Of a stretch of 64,000 bases of DNA, positions 17,731-24,452 are shown in pieces (positions within the stretch are counted from its first letter, which is position 1; every line of letters begins with the position of its first letter). Location of the stretch: the NCBI RefSeq assembly GCF_029369745.1, contig NZ_CP120210.1:6262001-6326000 (forward strand). Direction: 5' to 3'. Source of the DNA: Amycolatopsis sp. QT-25. Lineage in GTDB: Bacteria; Actinomycetota; Actinomycetes; Mycobacteriales; Pseudonocardiaceae. A program made the translations under genes and the position numbers. The notes under the pieces were generated by a model. That model made no database searches, was not told the origin of the DNA, and saw nothing but the letters and a program-made list of their open reading frames with translations.

Positions 17731-18930
17731 TCACCGTCGGACCGCCGGGAACCCGTGCCGGGCCGCGGCCGCCACGACGCAGGCCAGCGCGGTCAGTGCC
17801 ACCGCGATCCACGGCAGCGGGGTCGCGGTTCCGGCCTGGTCCAGTACCGACCCGCCCACGAGCGCCCCACCCGCGATCGCGAGGTTCCAGACGGTGATCG
17901 CCAGCGACTGCGCCACGTCCGCGGTGCGGCCGGCGACCCTGGCCGCCGCGGCGGGGAACATGGTGGGGGCTCCACCGAAAGCCAAGCCCCACAAGGCGAC
18001 GGCGCCGTACAACAGCACCGGCCGGTCCGCGGCGGCACCGATCGCCGCGCCCGCGACGGCGAACAACGCCGTCGAGGCGAGCACCAGCGGTCGCGGCCAC
18101 TTGTCGATCACCGCGCCCACCACCCAGATGCCGAGTACCGAGGTGACGCCGAAGACCAGCAATACGGTGCCGAGCAGCCGCGCCTCACCGGTCTCGGCGA
18201 GTACCGGACCGAGGTAGGTGTACAGGATGTTGTGTCCGAGCACGAAGACGAACGTGGTAGCCAGAACGGCGGGAAAGCCCTTGATGGCAAGGACTTTCCA
18301 CGGTGCCGCGCGCTGTCCCGCCGGCTCTCCCGGCAGCGGCGGGGCCTGCCACCGGACCCATCCCGCCAGCAGCACCGTGATGGCGACCAGCATGGCGAAC
18401 GCGTACCGCCAGCCGATCAGGTCGCCCAGTATCGTCCCGGCCGGCACCCCGATCGCGAACCCGATCGGGGTGCCGATCATCGCGATCGCCAGTGCCTTCC
18501 CGGCGTGGGCCGCCGGAACCAATCGCATGGCGTAGCCGGGAATCATCGCCCACAGCACCCCGGACACCGCTCCCGCGAGAATCCGGGCCACCAGTGTCAA
18601 CGCGTACACCGACGAGAAGGCGGTGATCGCGTTGACCACGGCGAAGCCGAGGATCAGGCACAGCAACAGCGCACGACGCGGCAGGCGACGGCTCAACGCG
18701 GTCAAGGGCACCGCCGTCACCGCCGTGCTGATGGCGTACACCGTGACCAGCTGTCCCGCCTGCGCCTCGGAAACGCGCAGGTCGGCGCTGATGCCGAGCA
18801 GTACCCCGGCGGGCAGCGTCTCAGTCACGCAACCGATGAAAACCACTGTCGCGAAAGCCAGCAGCGCACCAAACGGCAGCTTCGGGCGAACCGGCGCTGT
18901 GTCACACGGAGGGATGGCATCCACAGTCAT
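17731..18930 (-). CDS. MFS efflux transporter, DHA1 type
   Basis: 399 aa with about 12 hydrophobic segments, starting MTVDAIPP. Features such as FIGCVTETLPAGVLLGIS in helix 1 and GYAMRLVPAAHAGKALAIAMIG between helices 4 and 5 fit the AraJ/PbuE-like drug:H+ antiporter group. It probably exports a small toxic compound by proton exchange. It diverges from a MerR-type gene and is a clear paralogue of the transporter at 43735-44961, which has the same partner and promoter layout. The start codon has no Shine-Dalgarno sequence and sits just after the likely -10 region, suggesting a leaderless transcript. Confidence 0.87.
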   Translation of the reverse strand: MTVDAIPPCDTAPVRPKLPFGALLAFATVVFIGCVTETLPAGVLLGISADLRVSEAQAGQLVTVYAISTAVTAVPLTALSRRLPRRALLLCLILGFAVVNAITAFSSVYALTLVARILAGAVSGVLWAMIPGYAMRLVPAAHAGKALAIAMIGTPIGFAIGVPAGTILGDLIGWRYAFAMLVAITVLLAGWVRWQAPPLPGEPAGQRAAPWKVLAIKGFPAVLATTFVFVLGHNILYTYLGPVLAETGEARLLGTVLLVFGVTSVLGIWVVGAVIDKWPRPLVLASTALFAVAGAAIGAAADRPVLLYGAVALWGLAFGGAPTMFPAAAARVAGRTADVAQSLAITVWNLAIAGGALVGGSVLDQAGTATPLPWIAVALTALACVVAAAARHGFPAVRR

Positions 18931-18935
18931 GCGGC

Positions 18936-18969
18936 TATCCTGGGTGTCTCACACTGGTGTCAGGGTCAA
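18936..18969 (-). promoter_or_regulatory. MerR-type operator and promoter for the MFS gene
   Basis: Read on the minus strand: TTGACC (18969-18964), then the dyad TGACAC-CA-GTGTGA (18962-18949), then AGGATA (18941-18936), six bases before the transporter start. The long spacer holding a dyad is typical of promoters twisted into activity by MerR proteins. The same arrangement occurs at 43695-43728. Confidence 0.6.
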
Positions 18970-18994
18970 GGTGACGAGTGGTGAGGTGGGGCAC

Positions 18995-19396
18995 ATGCGC
19001 ATCGGGGAGCTGTCGAGGCGGACCGGCGTATCCGTCCGTCTGCTGCGGTACTACGAAGAAAAAGAGCTGCTTCGGTCCACCAGGGACGACAACGGCTACC
19101 GCGAATACACCGAAGCTTCCCTGGACCGCGTGCACAAGATCCGCGGCCTGCTCGAGTACGGCATCCCCACCCGGATCATCCGCACCATCCTGCCGTGTCT
19201 GAACAGCCCCGGCGCGATCCACATGCGCGTTGTCGCGCCCGAGACACTGGCCAAACTGGAGCACGAACGGGAACAGATCCAGCGCCGCATCGAAGCGCAC
19301 ACCAAGGACCGGGAAGCGATCGACGCCTACCTGGAGCAGGCCCGGCCACGGCTGCGCGGCTTGAGCGAAGTACATCACGCTTATATTGAGGGGTAA
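18995..19396 (+). CDS. MerR-family regulator
   Basis: 133 aa from the ATG at 18995 (MRIGELSRRTGVSVRLLRYY), the normal MerR start; the long frame upstream is ignored. The winged helix-turn-helix is followed by a coiled-coil dimerisation region (about 80-118). Only one cysteine is present (LPCLNSP), so a thiolate metal site is unlikely and a small-molecule ligand is more probable. It is expected to control the divergent transporter. It is closely similar to the regulator at 43299-43670, including the PTRIIRTILPCL segment. Confidence 0.87.
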   Translation: MRIGELSRRTGVSVRLLRYYEEKELLRSTRDDNGYREYTEASLDRVHKIRGLLEYGIPTRIIRTILPCLNSPGAIHMRVVAPETLAKLEHEREQIQRRIEAHTKDREAIDAYLEQARPRLRGLSEVHHAYIEG

Positions 19397-19688
19397 GGCA
19401 ACGGTGGCGTGTCCCGGCGCGGGTCCGGACTGGTGAGCGGACGCCGGGACGGCTACCCGGATGTCCACACGGACACTTGCCGAAGGTAGATGCCCGGCTT
19501 GGGCGGCCTGCACGTTTTCACGAGGGGTCGCGAATGAGAATGATGGTTCTAACCCTCTTTATCACTCACGACATTGCCGCAAATGACGTGCCGCGCGTAG
19601 CGCGGTCCGTGGCCGTGTCATGACAACCGTGTAAGCCGCGGATGGACCAAGATCGGGTCGTCGGACACGACCCAGAAAGGCTCCATCT

Positions 19689-20116
19689 GTGACCGAGAAC
19701 ACATCTGATCGGGCTGCGGGTCCTGCGGCCGGCGAGGCGCTTGCCCGGGCTTTGTCACCGGAAACGCTTGATGCGTTGGTGAAAGACGCGTATGCGAATG
19801 GCGGGGCGCTGGGCGCGCAAGAGTTGCTGAACGAGATGACCAAGGCGGTGCTCGAGCGGGCGCTGGACGCCGAAATGACCCATCATCTCGGATACGAGAA
19901 AGGAGACCCCGCCGGGAACGGGTCCGGCAATTCCCGGAACGGCAGGTCCCCGAAAACCGTGTCCACCAATGGGCCGGTCGAGCTGGCGGTGCCGCGCGAC
20001 CGGAACGGCTCGTTCGAACCGGCGATCGTGCCGAACGCGCACGCAGGCTGGGTAACATCGACGAGGCGATCCTGTCACTGTATTCGCGTGGCATGACCAC
20101 CCGCGATATCGAAGCC
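19689..20116 (+). pseudogene. IS256-type (Mutator) transposase, N-terminal remnant
   Basis: The frame starts as IS256-family transposases do (LNEMTKAVLERALDAEMTHHLGYEKGD, ending in VPRDRNGSFEPAIVP). A one-base slip near 20035 shifts it; the normal continuation (LGNIDEAILSLYSRGMTTRDIEAH) is found in another frame to about 20116. There it joins abruptly to the truncated integrase-core IS. The catalytic part of the DDE domain is missing, so it cannot be active. Confidence 0.85.
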
Positions 20117-21022
20117 CACGGCGTGCAGATGCCGCTCGTTGCGGATCAACATACGGTCGGTGAGCTCGGTTCTGGCCGTGAGCACGAACCGTTCGGCGTA
20201 GCCGTTCGCCCGTGGGCAACGCGGCGGAATCCTGATCGTCTCGATGCCCCCGTCGGCCAGGACGGCATCGAAGGAGGCCGTGAACTGGCCGGCCCGGTCG
20301 CGGATCGGAAATCTGAACTCGTCGACTCGATCACCGAGATCCAGCACGAGGTTGCGGATCTGCTGAGTGGTCCACCTGCCGTCCGGATTCGTGGTCATGC
20401 CCAGGACGTGGACGTAGCGGCTGCCGACCTCCAGCACGAAGAACACGTAGATCCGCTTGAGAGTAAGCGCGCAGTCGACGTGGAAGAAGTCGCACACCAG
20501 CATCGTCGAGGCCTGCGTACGCAGAAACTGCCGCCAGGTCGTGTCGGTGTGCCGATCCGGCGCGGGAGGTACGCGCGCACGCTTCAGAATCCGCCGGATC
20601 GTCGAGGAACCGACCCGGTGTCCGAGCTTGAGCAGCTCACCCTGAATCCTCTTGTAGCCCCAGCTGTGGTTCTCCCTGGCCATCCGTTCGATCAGCCCAG
20701 CGATCGCGTCGTCGACGGGCGGACGCCCGTGCCGGTGTGGATAGGTCCACTTCGCGGCTACCAGCCGACGGTGCCAGCGCAGGACCGTGCCCGGGGTAAC
20801 CAGCCGGTGTGTCCGCAGCGTCTTGGGCAACAGCCGGACCAACGCCGCGAAAACAGCCCGGGCGGCCCAGTCCAGAGGAGGTTTCGGGTTGCCTCGCCGC
20901 AGCACGGCGACCTCGTGGCGTAGCACCAGCAACTCGACGTCCTTGGATGCCGACGAGCGCCCAAGCAACACCAGCAGACCCACAAGCCGCAGGAAGATCA
21001 GATAGAGCAGACGCAACGCCAT
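20117..21022 (-). pseudogene. integrase-core transposase, C-terminally truncated
   Basis: Starts MALRLLYLIFLRLVGLLVLL and stays in frame through the HTH and rve core, including the CPRANGYAERF stretch that is frameshifted in copy 1. It then runs into foreign sequence after RHLHAV, and the last about 12 residues are not transposase. The usual YNGRRPHR tail is absent. It shows the intact reading frame from which copy 1 decayed. Confidence 0.8.
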
Positions 21023-21101
21023 AACTGCCGATCATGCCCTGCCCGCCGAGCCTGCCATTACCCCAGGTCAAGATACATGAGCCGACTTCTGGAACCCCAC
21101 A
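20117..21101 (-). mobile_element. truncated integrase-core IS, copy 2
   Basis: Closely similar to the element at 259-1431 and keeps its right inverted repeat (GACTTCTGGAACCCCACA, 21084-21101). The other end is lost at 20116/20117, where homology stops at CACGGCG and IS256-type sequence begins. The junction shows that one transposon inserted into the other, or that a deletion fused two of them. Confidence 0.8.
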
Positions 21102-21220
21102 GGTGGTGCGGGGATAGCCCAGCTCAACGGCTGACTCGGCGAGGTCGCCGGCCTACAGACCAGCCTTAAGATAATGTCCTCGAACATCGTGACGAGCCGG
21201 TCGGCGACGCCGGGCCGGGG

Positions 21221-23077
21221 TCACTCGCTGCCGATGACGGTCAGATCGTCCCAGAGCGAGATGACGGTTTTCCGCGCGCTTCGGAGCAGGCCGTCCAGCA
21301 GTGCCAGGCTGCGCGAGTCGCGGGTCGGCTTGCCTTCGTCGGCTGCCTTTCGTGCCGCGTCGTGCACGGGGCGCAGCAGGTGGGGTTGCACGATCACCAC
21401 CTGGGTCTTGTTCAGGGTGGTCCGCGCCCGCAGTGCGGTCACGAAGCCCGAGAGATCCGTTTGCCGGGTGCCGTCGAGCCAGGCCGCCGGGCGGGCGATC
21501 CGCGGGGTGGTGAAGCGTTCGACGAGCGCCCGGTTGTCCAGCAAGCGGAGGTTCTTCACGGCTTGCGCCACCACCTCCTGATACGCCGTCACCGCGACGC
21601 TTCGGGTCGGCGAGGTGCTGTGCGCGCCTTTGACGTGGATGGCGGTCAGTGTGCCGTTGGCGAGGTGCAGGAAGTCGGCGACCTCGCCCGCGCCGTCGTC
21701 GCAGACGAGCCATCCGGTGGTGTAGGTCGTTTTGACCCAGGCGAACAACGAGTAGTCGTTGATCAAGCCGATCGCGTCGTGGATGGCCTGGTCGCCGCGC
21801 ACCGAGGGCTTTTCCTGGTTCACCTGGTGAGCACCGAAATCGGTGAAGTCCAGGTTGGCGAACGGGGGCGCGGTCTGGTTCTGCAGGTTGAGCTGGTGCT
21901 CGTCGAACGTGTGCCCTGACTCGTAGTAGATCCTCAACAGCTCACCATTGCCGATGGCGTCCCGGATCCGCCGTGCCATCGCCTCGTTGGACGGCGTTCC
22001 GGCGAAGCGAACGTCCAGATCGAAGCCGTCTCCCCTGGCGACCGGTTTGATCGACAGCGAACCGACCTCGGCCCTCTCGGATCCGACGACCGCGGTGAAC
22101 GCCGGGGACTGGGGGTGCCCGCGCACTTCGAGGAACGAGTCGCGCAACAGCTCCGCCCGTTCCGTCAGTTCCCCGTCCGGGTCTGCCGCGTCGGGAAGTT
22201 CATCCGGTTCGGCGATGGTGACGTCGTAAGCGCCGTACACGTTGGCCAGTTCGGTCTCCGGCACCGCCAGCTGCCGGAACAGCTCCTCCGGCGGTTCGAC
22301 CGCGAGAGCCTTCTCCAACAGGGCGACGGTTTCGGTGGCGGCCGCGAGGAACGTCGGCAGATCGACCCGGAACTTCCAGTAGAGGTGCGACTTCGCCGGG
22401 CTGACGGTCAGCCTGCCGCGCACTACGGCGGATTCGTCCAGGGGCACGTAGTCGATCACGGCCGCGCTCAACGCGAAGCTGCCGTCCTCATCGTCGAGCA
22501 CCTCCTGGATCCGCAGCCCACCCAAGGTCTTGCTGTCGGCCTTGGTGGCGCGGCGGCGATGGACCCCACGCAGCCACACGGTCTTCCCGTCACCCTGGAA
22601 CGTCCCCCGCAGGATCGCGCTCGGCAGATACCGATAGAGCTTGGTGAACTTCTGCAACCACTTGCGCAACGCCTCGTCGCTCACCGGCGTGTGTATCACC
22701 ACGAAGGCTCCACGGCGCACCGCGACCGTCAACTGGTTGGCGACGTCGAACACCTGTCGGTCTCCGGACCAACTCGGCGTCGTGCGACGCTCACGAGCGG
22801 AGGCATACAGGCCATCGATGCCCAGCTCCACCAGCGATCCGATGCTTTCGATCCGGTCGGACTCGGCGAGCACGACCTCGCCGAGGCAGCGAACCGATTG
22901 AGCCCGGCCGCGCGACTCCAGTGTGGTCCGGAGGAACTTGACCAGCGAGTGGAACGCGGTCTCCGGATTCGCGTCCGGGTGGCAGTGCAGCACGGACACC
23001 GAGAAGGTCGGTGTCAACTCGGCCAGACCGTCCAGCCGGGGCACTTCCGGGTCCACAAGGGATTTGTCGATGTCCAT
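21221..23077 (-). CDS. large protein with a C-terminal nuclease-like E/D-x-K motif, possible defence protein
   Basis: 618 aa from the ATG at 23077 with AGGAAGG upstream; the longer open frame is not supported. The N-terminal 450 residues are not recognised. The C-terminal region reads CDDGAGEVADF then IHVKGAHS (E465, D468, K483), followed by a helix with QAVKNLRLL. This pattern (acidic residue, ADF, strand, H-x-K) occurs in PD-(D/E)XK-like domains at the ends of helicase-type and stand-alone defence proteins. The domain call is therefore pattern-based and uncertain. It is probably co-transcribed with the 331-aa protein upstream (start 24236, gap about 160 bp with a small hairpin). Confidence 0.55.
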   Translation of the reverse strand: MDIDKSLVDPEVPRLDGLAELTPTFSVSVLHCHPDANPETAFHSLVKFLRTTLESRGRAQSVRCLGEVVLAESDRIESIGSLVELGIDGLYASARERRTTPSWSGDRQVFDVANQLTVAVRRGAFVVIHTPVSDEALRKWLQKFTKLYRYLPSAILRGTFQGDGKTVWLRGVHRRRATKADSKTLGGLRIQEVLDDEDGSFALSAAVIDYVPLDESAVVRGRLTVSPAKSHLYWKFRVDLPTFLAAATETVALLEKALAVEPPEELFRQLAVPETELANVYGAYDVTIAEPDELPDAADPDGELTERAELLRDSFLEVRGHPQSPAFTAVVGSERAEVGSLSIKPVARGDGFDLDVRFAGTPSNEAMARRIRDAIGNGELLRIYYESGHTFDEHQLNLQNQTAPPFANLDFTDFGAHQVNQEKPSVRGDQAIHDAIGLINDYSLFAWVKTTYTTGWLVCDDGAGEVADFLHLANGTLTAIHVKGAHSTSPTRSVAVTAYQEVVAQAVKNLRLLDNRALVERFTTPRIARPAAWLDGTRQTDLSGFVTALRARTTLNKTQVVIVQPHLLRPVHDAARKAADEGKPTRDSRSLALLDGLLRSARKTVISLWDDLTVIGSE

Positions 23078-23094
23078 CGCGCTGCCTTCCTTCC

Positions 23095-23111
23095 GGCACC
23101 GTGACGGTGCC
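23095..23111. terminator. small perfect hairpin between two co-directional genes
   Basis: GGCACCGT and ACGGTGCC pair around one base; weaker pairing extends outward (CTTCC with GGAAG). No T-run follows. It may attenuate read-through from the 23241-24236 gene into the nuclease-like gene, or bind a regulator. Confidence 0.35.
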
Positions 23112-23240
23112 TTCGGGAAGCATGAACTCGCCATGCGTGCCGAATGTGGATCAGTTGTGGACCGTCGGCGTCGTGGGCCAGTGGCCGCACGAGCGGTTCG
23201 ACCGGCCGGCTCACCCACCGACGCCGGCGGAACACCCCGG

Positions 23241-24236
23241 TCAGCTCGCGTTCCACACCTGCTCTTCGTCGGAACCGGTGTTGCGCGGCGCGCTCGATTC
23301 CGCACACGAACAGTGGTGCCCGTAGGATTCGTTCCCCGCTTCCTCAGCGTCCCAGTGCGCGCCGTAGGAGCGGCCCGGCAGAAGTCGCCGGAATCGCTGA
23401 TGTATTTCTCCCGCACGGTCCACCGGTTGCCGGTGACCACCATGCGGACCGGTGACATCGCGCAACGTCCACACCTGGCGTGGAATGCGATACCTGGCGA
23501 AACGCACACGCAGGTCGAACAGGTCGCAGGGTCGTTCCAATTCACGCACCACGTACGACCGCAGCCTTTGCGGCCGGGGAATGCGGTACCTCATGGCGAA
23601 GGCGTGCGTCTCGCCTTTCGCGAGCGGTTCGGGCGGGATGAGGGACAGGCGGCCTCGCGTCGCGCCACCGGCGCGCAGGGTGCCCCCATAGAGCACGTCC
23701 ACCTCGATCGGGCCCCGCAGTTCGAACGCCGGCGAAGTGAAGTCGAGTTCGTGCAGTCCGTCGTGGTCGGCGACGACGCGGTACTGCTCCAGTACCTCGT
23801 GTTGCGGCCGGTCCAGCGTCACCACCACGTGCAGTTCCGCGGTGTGCCAGGACCCGCCCGGCAGCGGCGGGATGGTCACCACCAGTTCCGCGAGCTGGTC
23901 GATGGCCTCGTCGACCCGGCGGCGCACGGTACGCGCGTCGCGATCGATCCGGGGTGCGGCCCAGCCGACGCGGTCCTGATACAGCGGCATGCGCACGTCG
24001 GCGGTGAGCCCGAAGGCGGCCACGGTGGCCAGGCGCATGTCCTCCGGCAACTGCTCGGCCAATCCGGTCAACCGGGCCACGAGTTTCTCCCGGATGGTGA
24101 CCGGACCGTCGTCCTCCGCCACACCGCACAGCACGCGCAGCGTCGGGCCGATCCGCTCCCCGATCCTCCCGGCGTGGACCCCGCGGCCCTTGCGCAACGA
24201 CTTGAGTTCCCGCACCAGTTCTTCGTGAGTGTTCAT
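23241..24236 (-). CDS. conserved actinobacterial-style protein of unknown function
   Basis: 331 aa. The ATG at 24236 has GGGAGG nine bases upstream. The N-terminus (ELKSLRKGRGVHAGRIGERIGP) is a basic motif typical of a set of actinobacterial proteins that look regulator-like, followed by a helical domain (about 40-130). The rest is rich in beta-strands (HTAELHVVVTLDRP, IEVDVLYGG). The tail has CSCAES near the end. No catalytic motif is visible. It lies immediately upstream of the nuclease-like gene in the same direction and divergent from the SARP/NB-ARC gene, so it may belong to a regulated conflict unit. I do not recognise a function. Confidence 0.6.
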   Translation of the reverse strand: MNTHEELVRELKSLRKGRGVHAGRIGERIGPTLRVLCGVAEDDGPVTIREKLVARLTGLAEQLPEDMRLATVAAFGLTADVRMPLYQDRVGWAAPRIDRDARTVRRRVDEAIDQLAELVVTIPPLPGGSWHTAELHVVVTLDRPQHEVLEQYRVVADHDGLHELDFTSPAFELRGPIEVDVLYGGTLRAGGATRGRLSLIPPEPLAKGETHAFAMRYRIPRPQRLRSYVVRELERPCDLFDLRVRFARYRIPRQVWTLRDVTGPHGGHRQPVDRAGEIHQRFRRLLPGRSYGAHWDAEEAGNESYGHHCSCAESSAPRNTGSDEEQVWNAS

Positions 24237-24366
24237 CAGCAAGCCTCCCCGTCGATCTGCGATGACCGGCAGCTTGCGATGGGTGAGTGGACCAGAAGTG
24301 GACATATCGTGGATCAGTTCGCACGGCGGTGCCCAGCACTCGTGTCCGCGCCCGGTGGCATACAGG

Positions 24367-24387
24367 CCGAAAAATGGCCATTTTCGG
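24367..24387. promoter_or_regulatory. near-palindrome in the divergent promoter region
   Basis: CCGAAAAATGGCCATTTTCGG is palindromic apart from one extra A. It lies between the divergent starts at 24236 and 24453, about 65 bp before the SARP-type gene. It is a candidate operator, perhaps for the XRE or SARP protein encoded nearby. Confidence 0.45.
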
Positions 24388-24452
24388 TGACACACGAACG
24401 GGCGCTTGCACGACATAGTGATGGACATCAAGCTCGCAAAAAGGGAGGCGGA

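Noticed and set aside
17440..18984. Large plus-strand open frame over the first MFS gene
   Set aside because: It encodes low-complexity Arg/Gly/Gln sequence with no domain; the minus strand codes a 12-helix transporter.
22923..24452. N-terminal extension of the SARP/NB-ARC protein (1487 codons open)
   Set aside because: SARP proteins begin at about FRMLGPLEAW, and AAGGGAGG stands just before the GTG at 24453; the upstream part is a shadow of two minus-strand genes.
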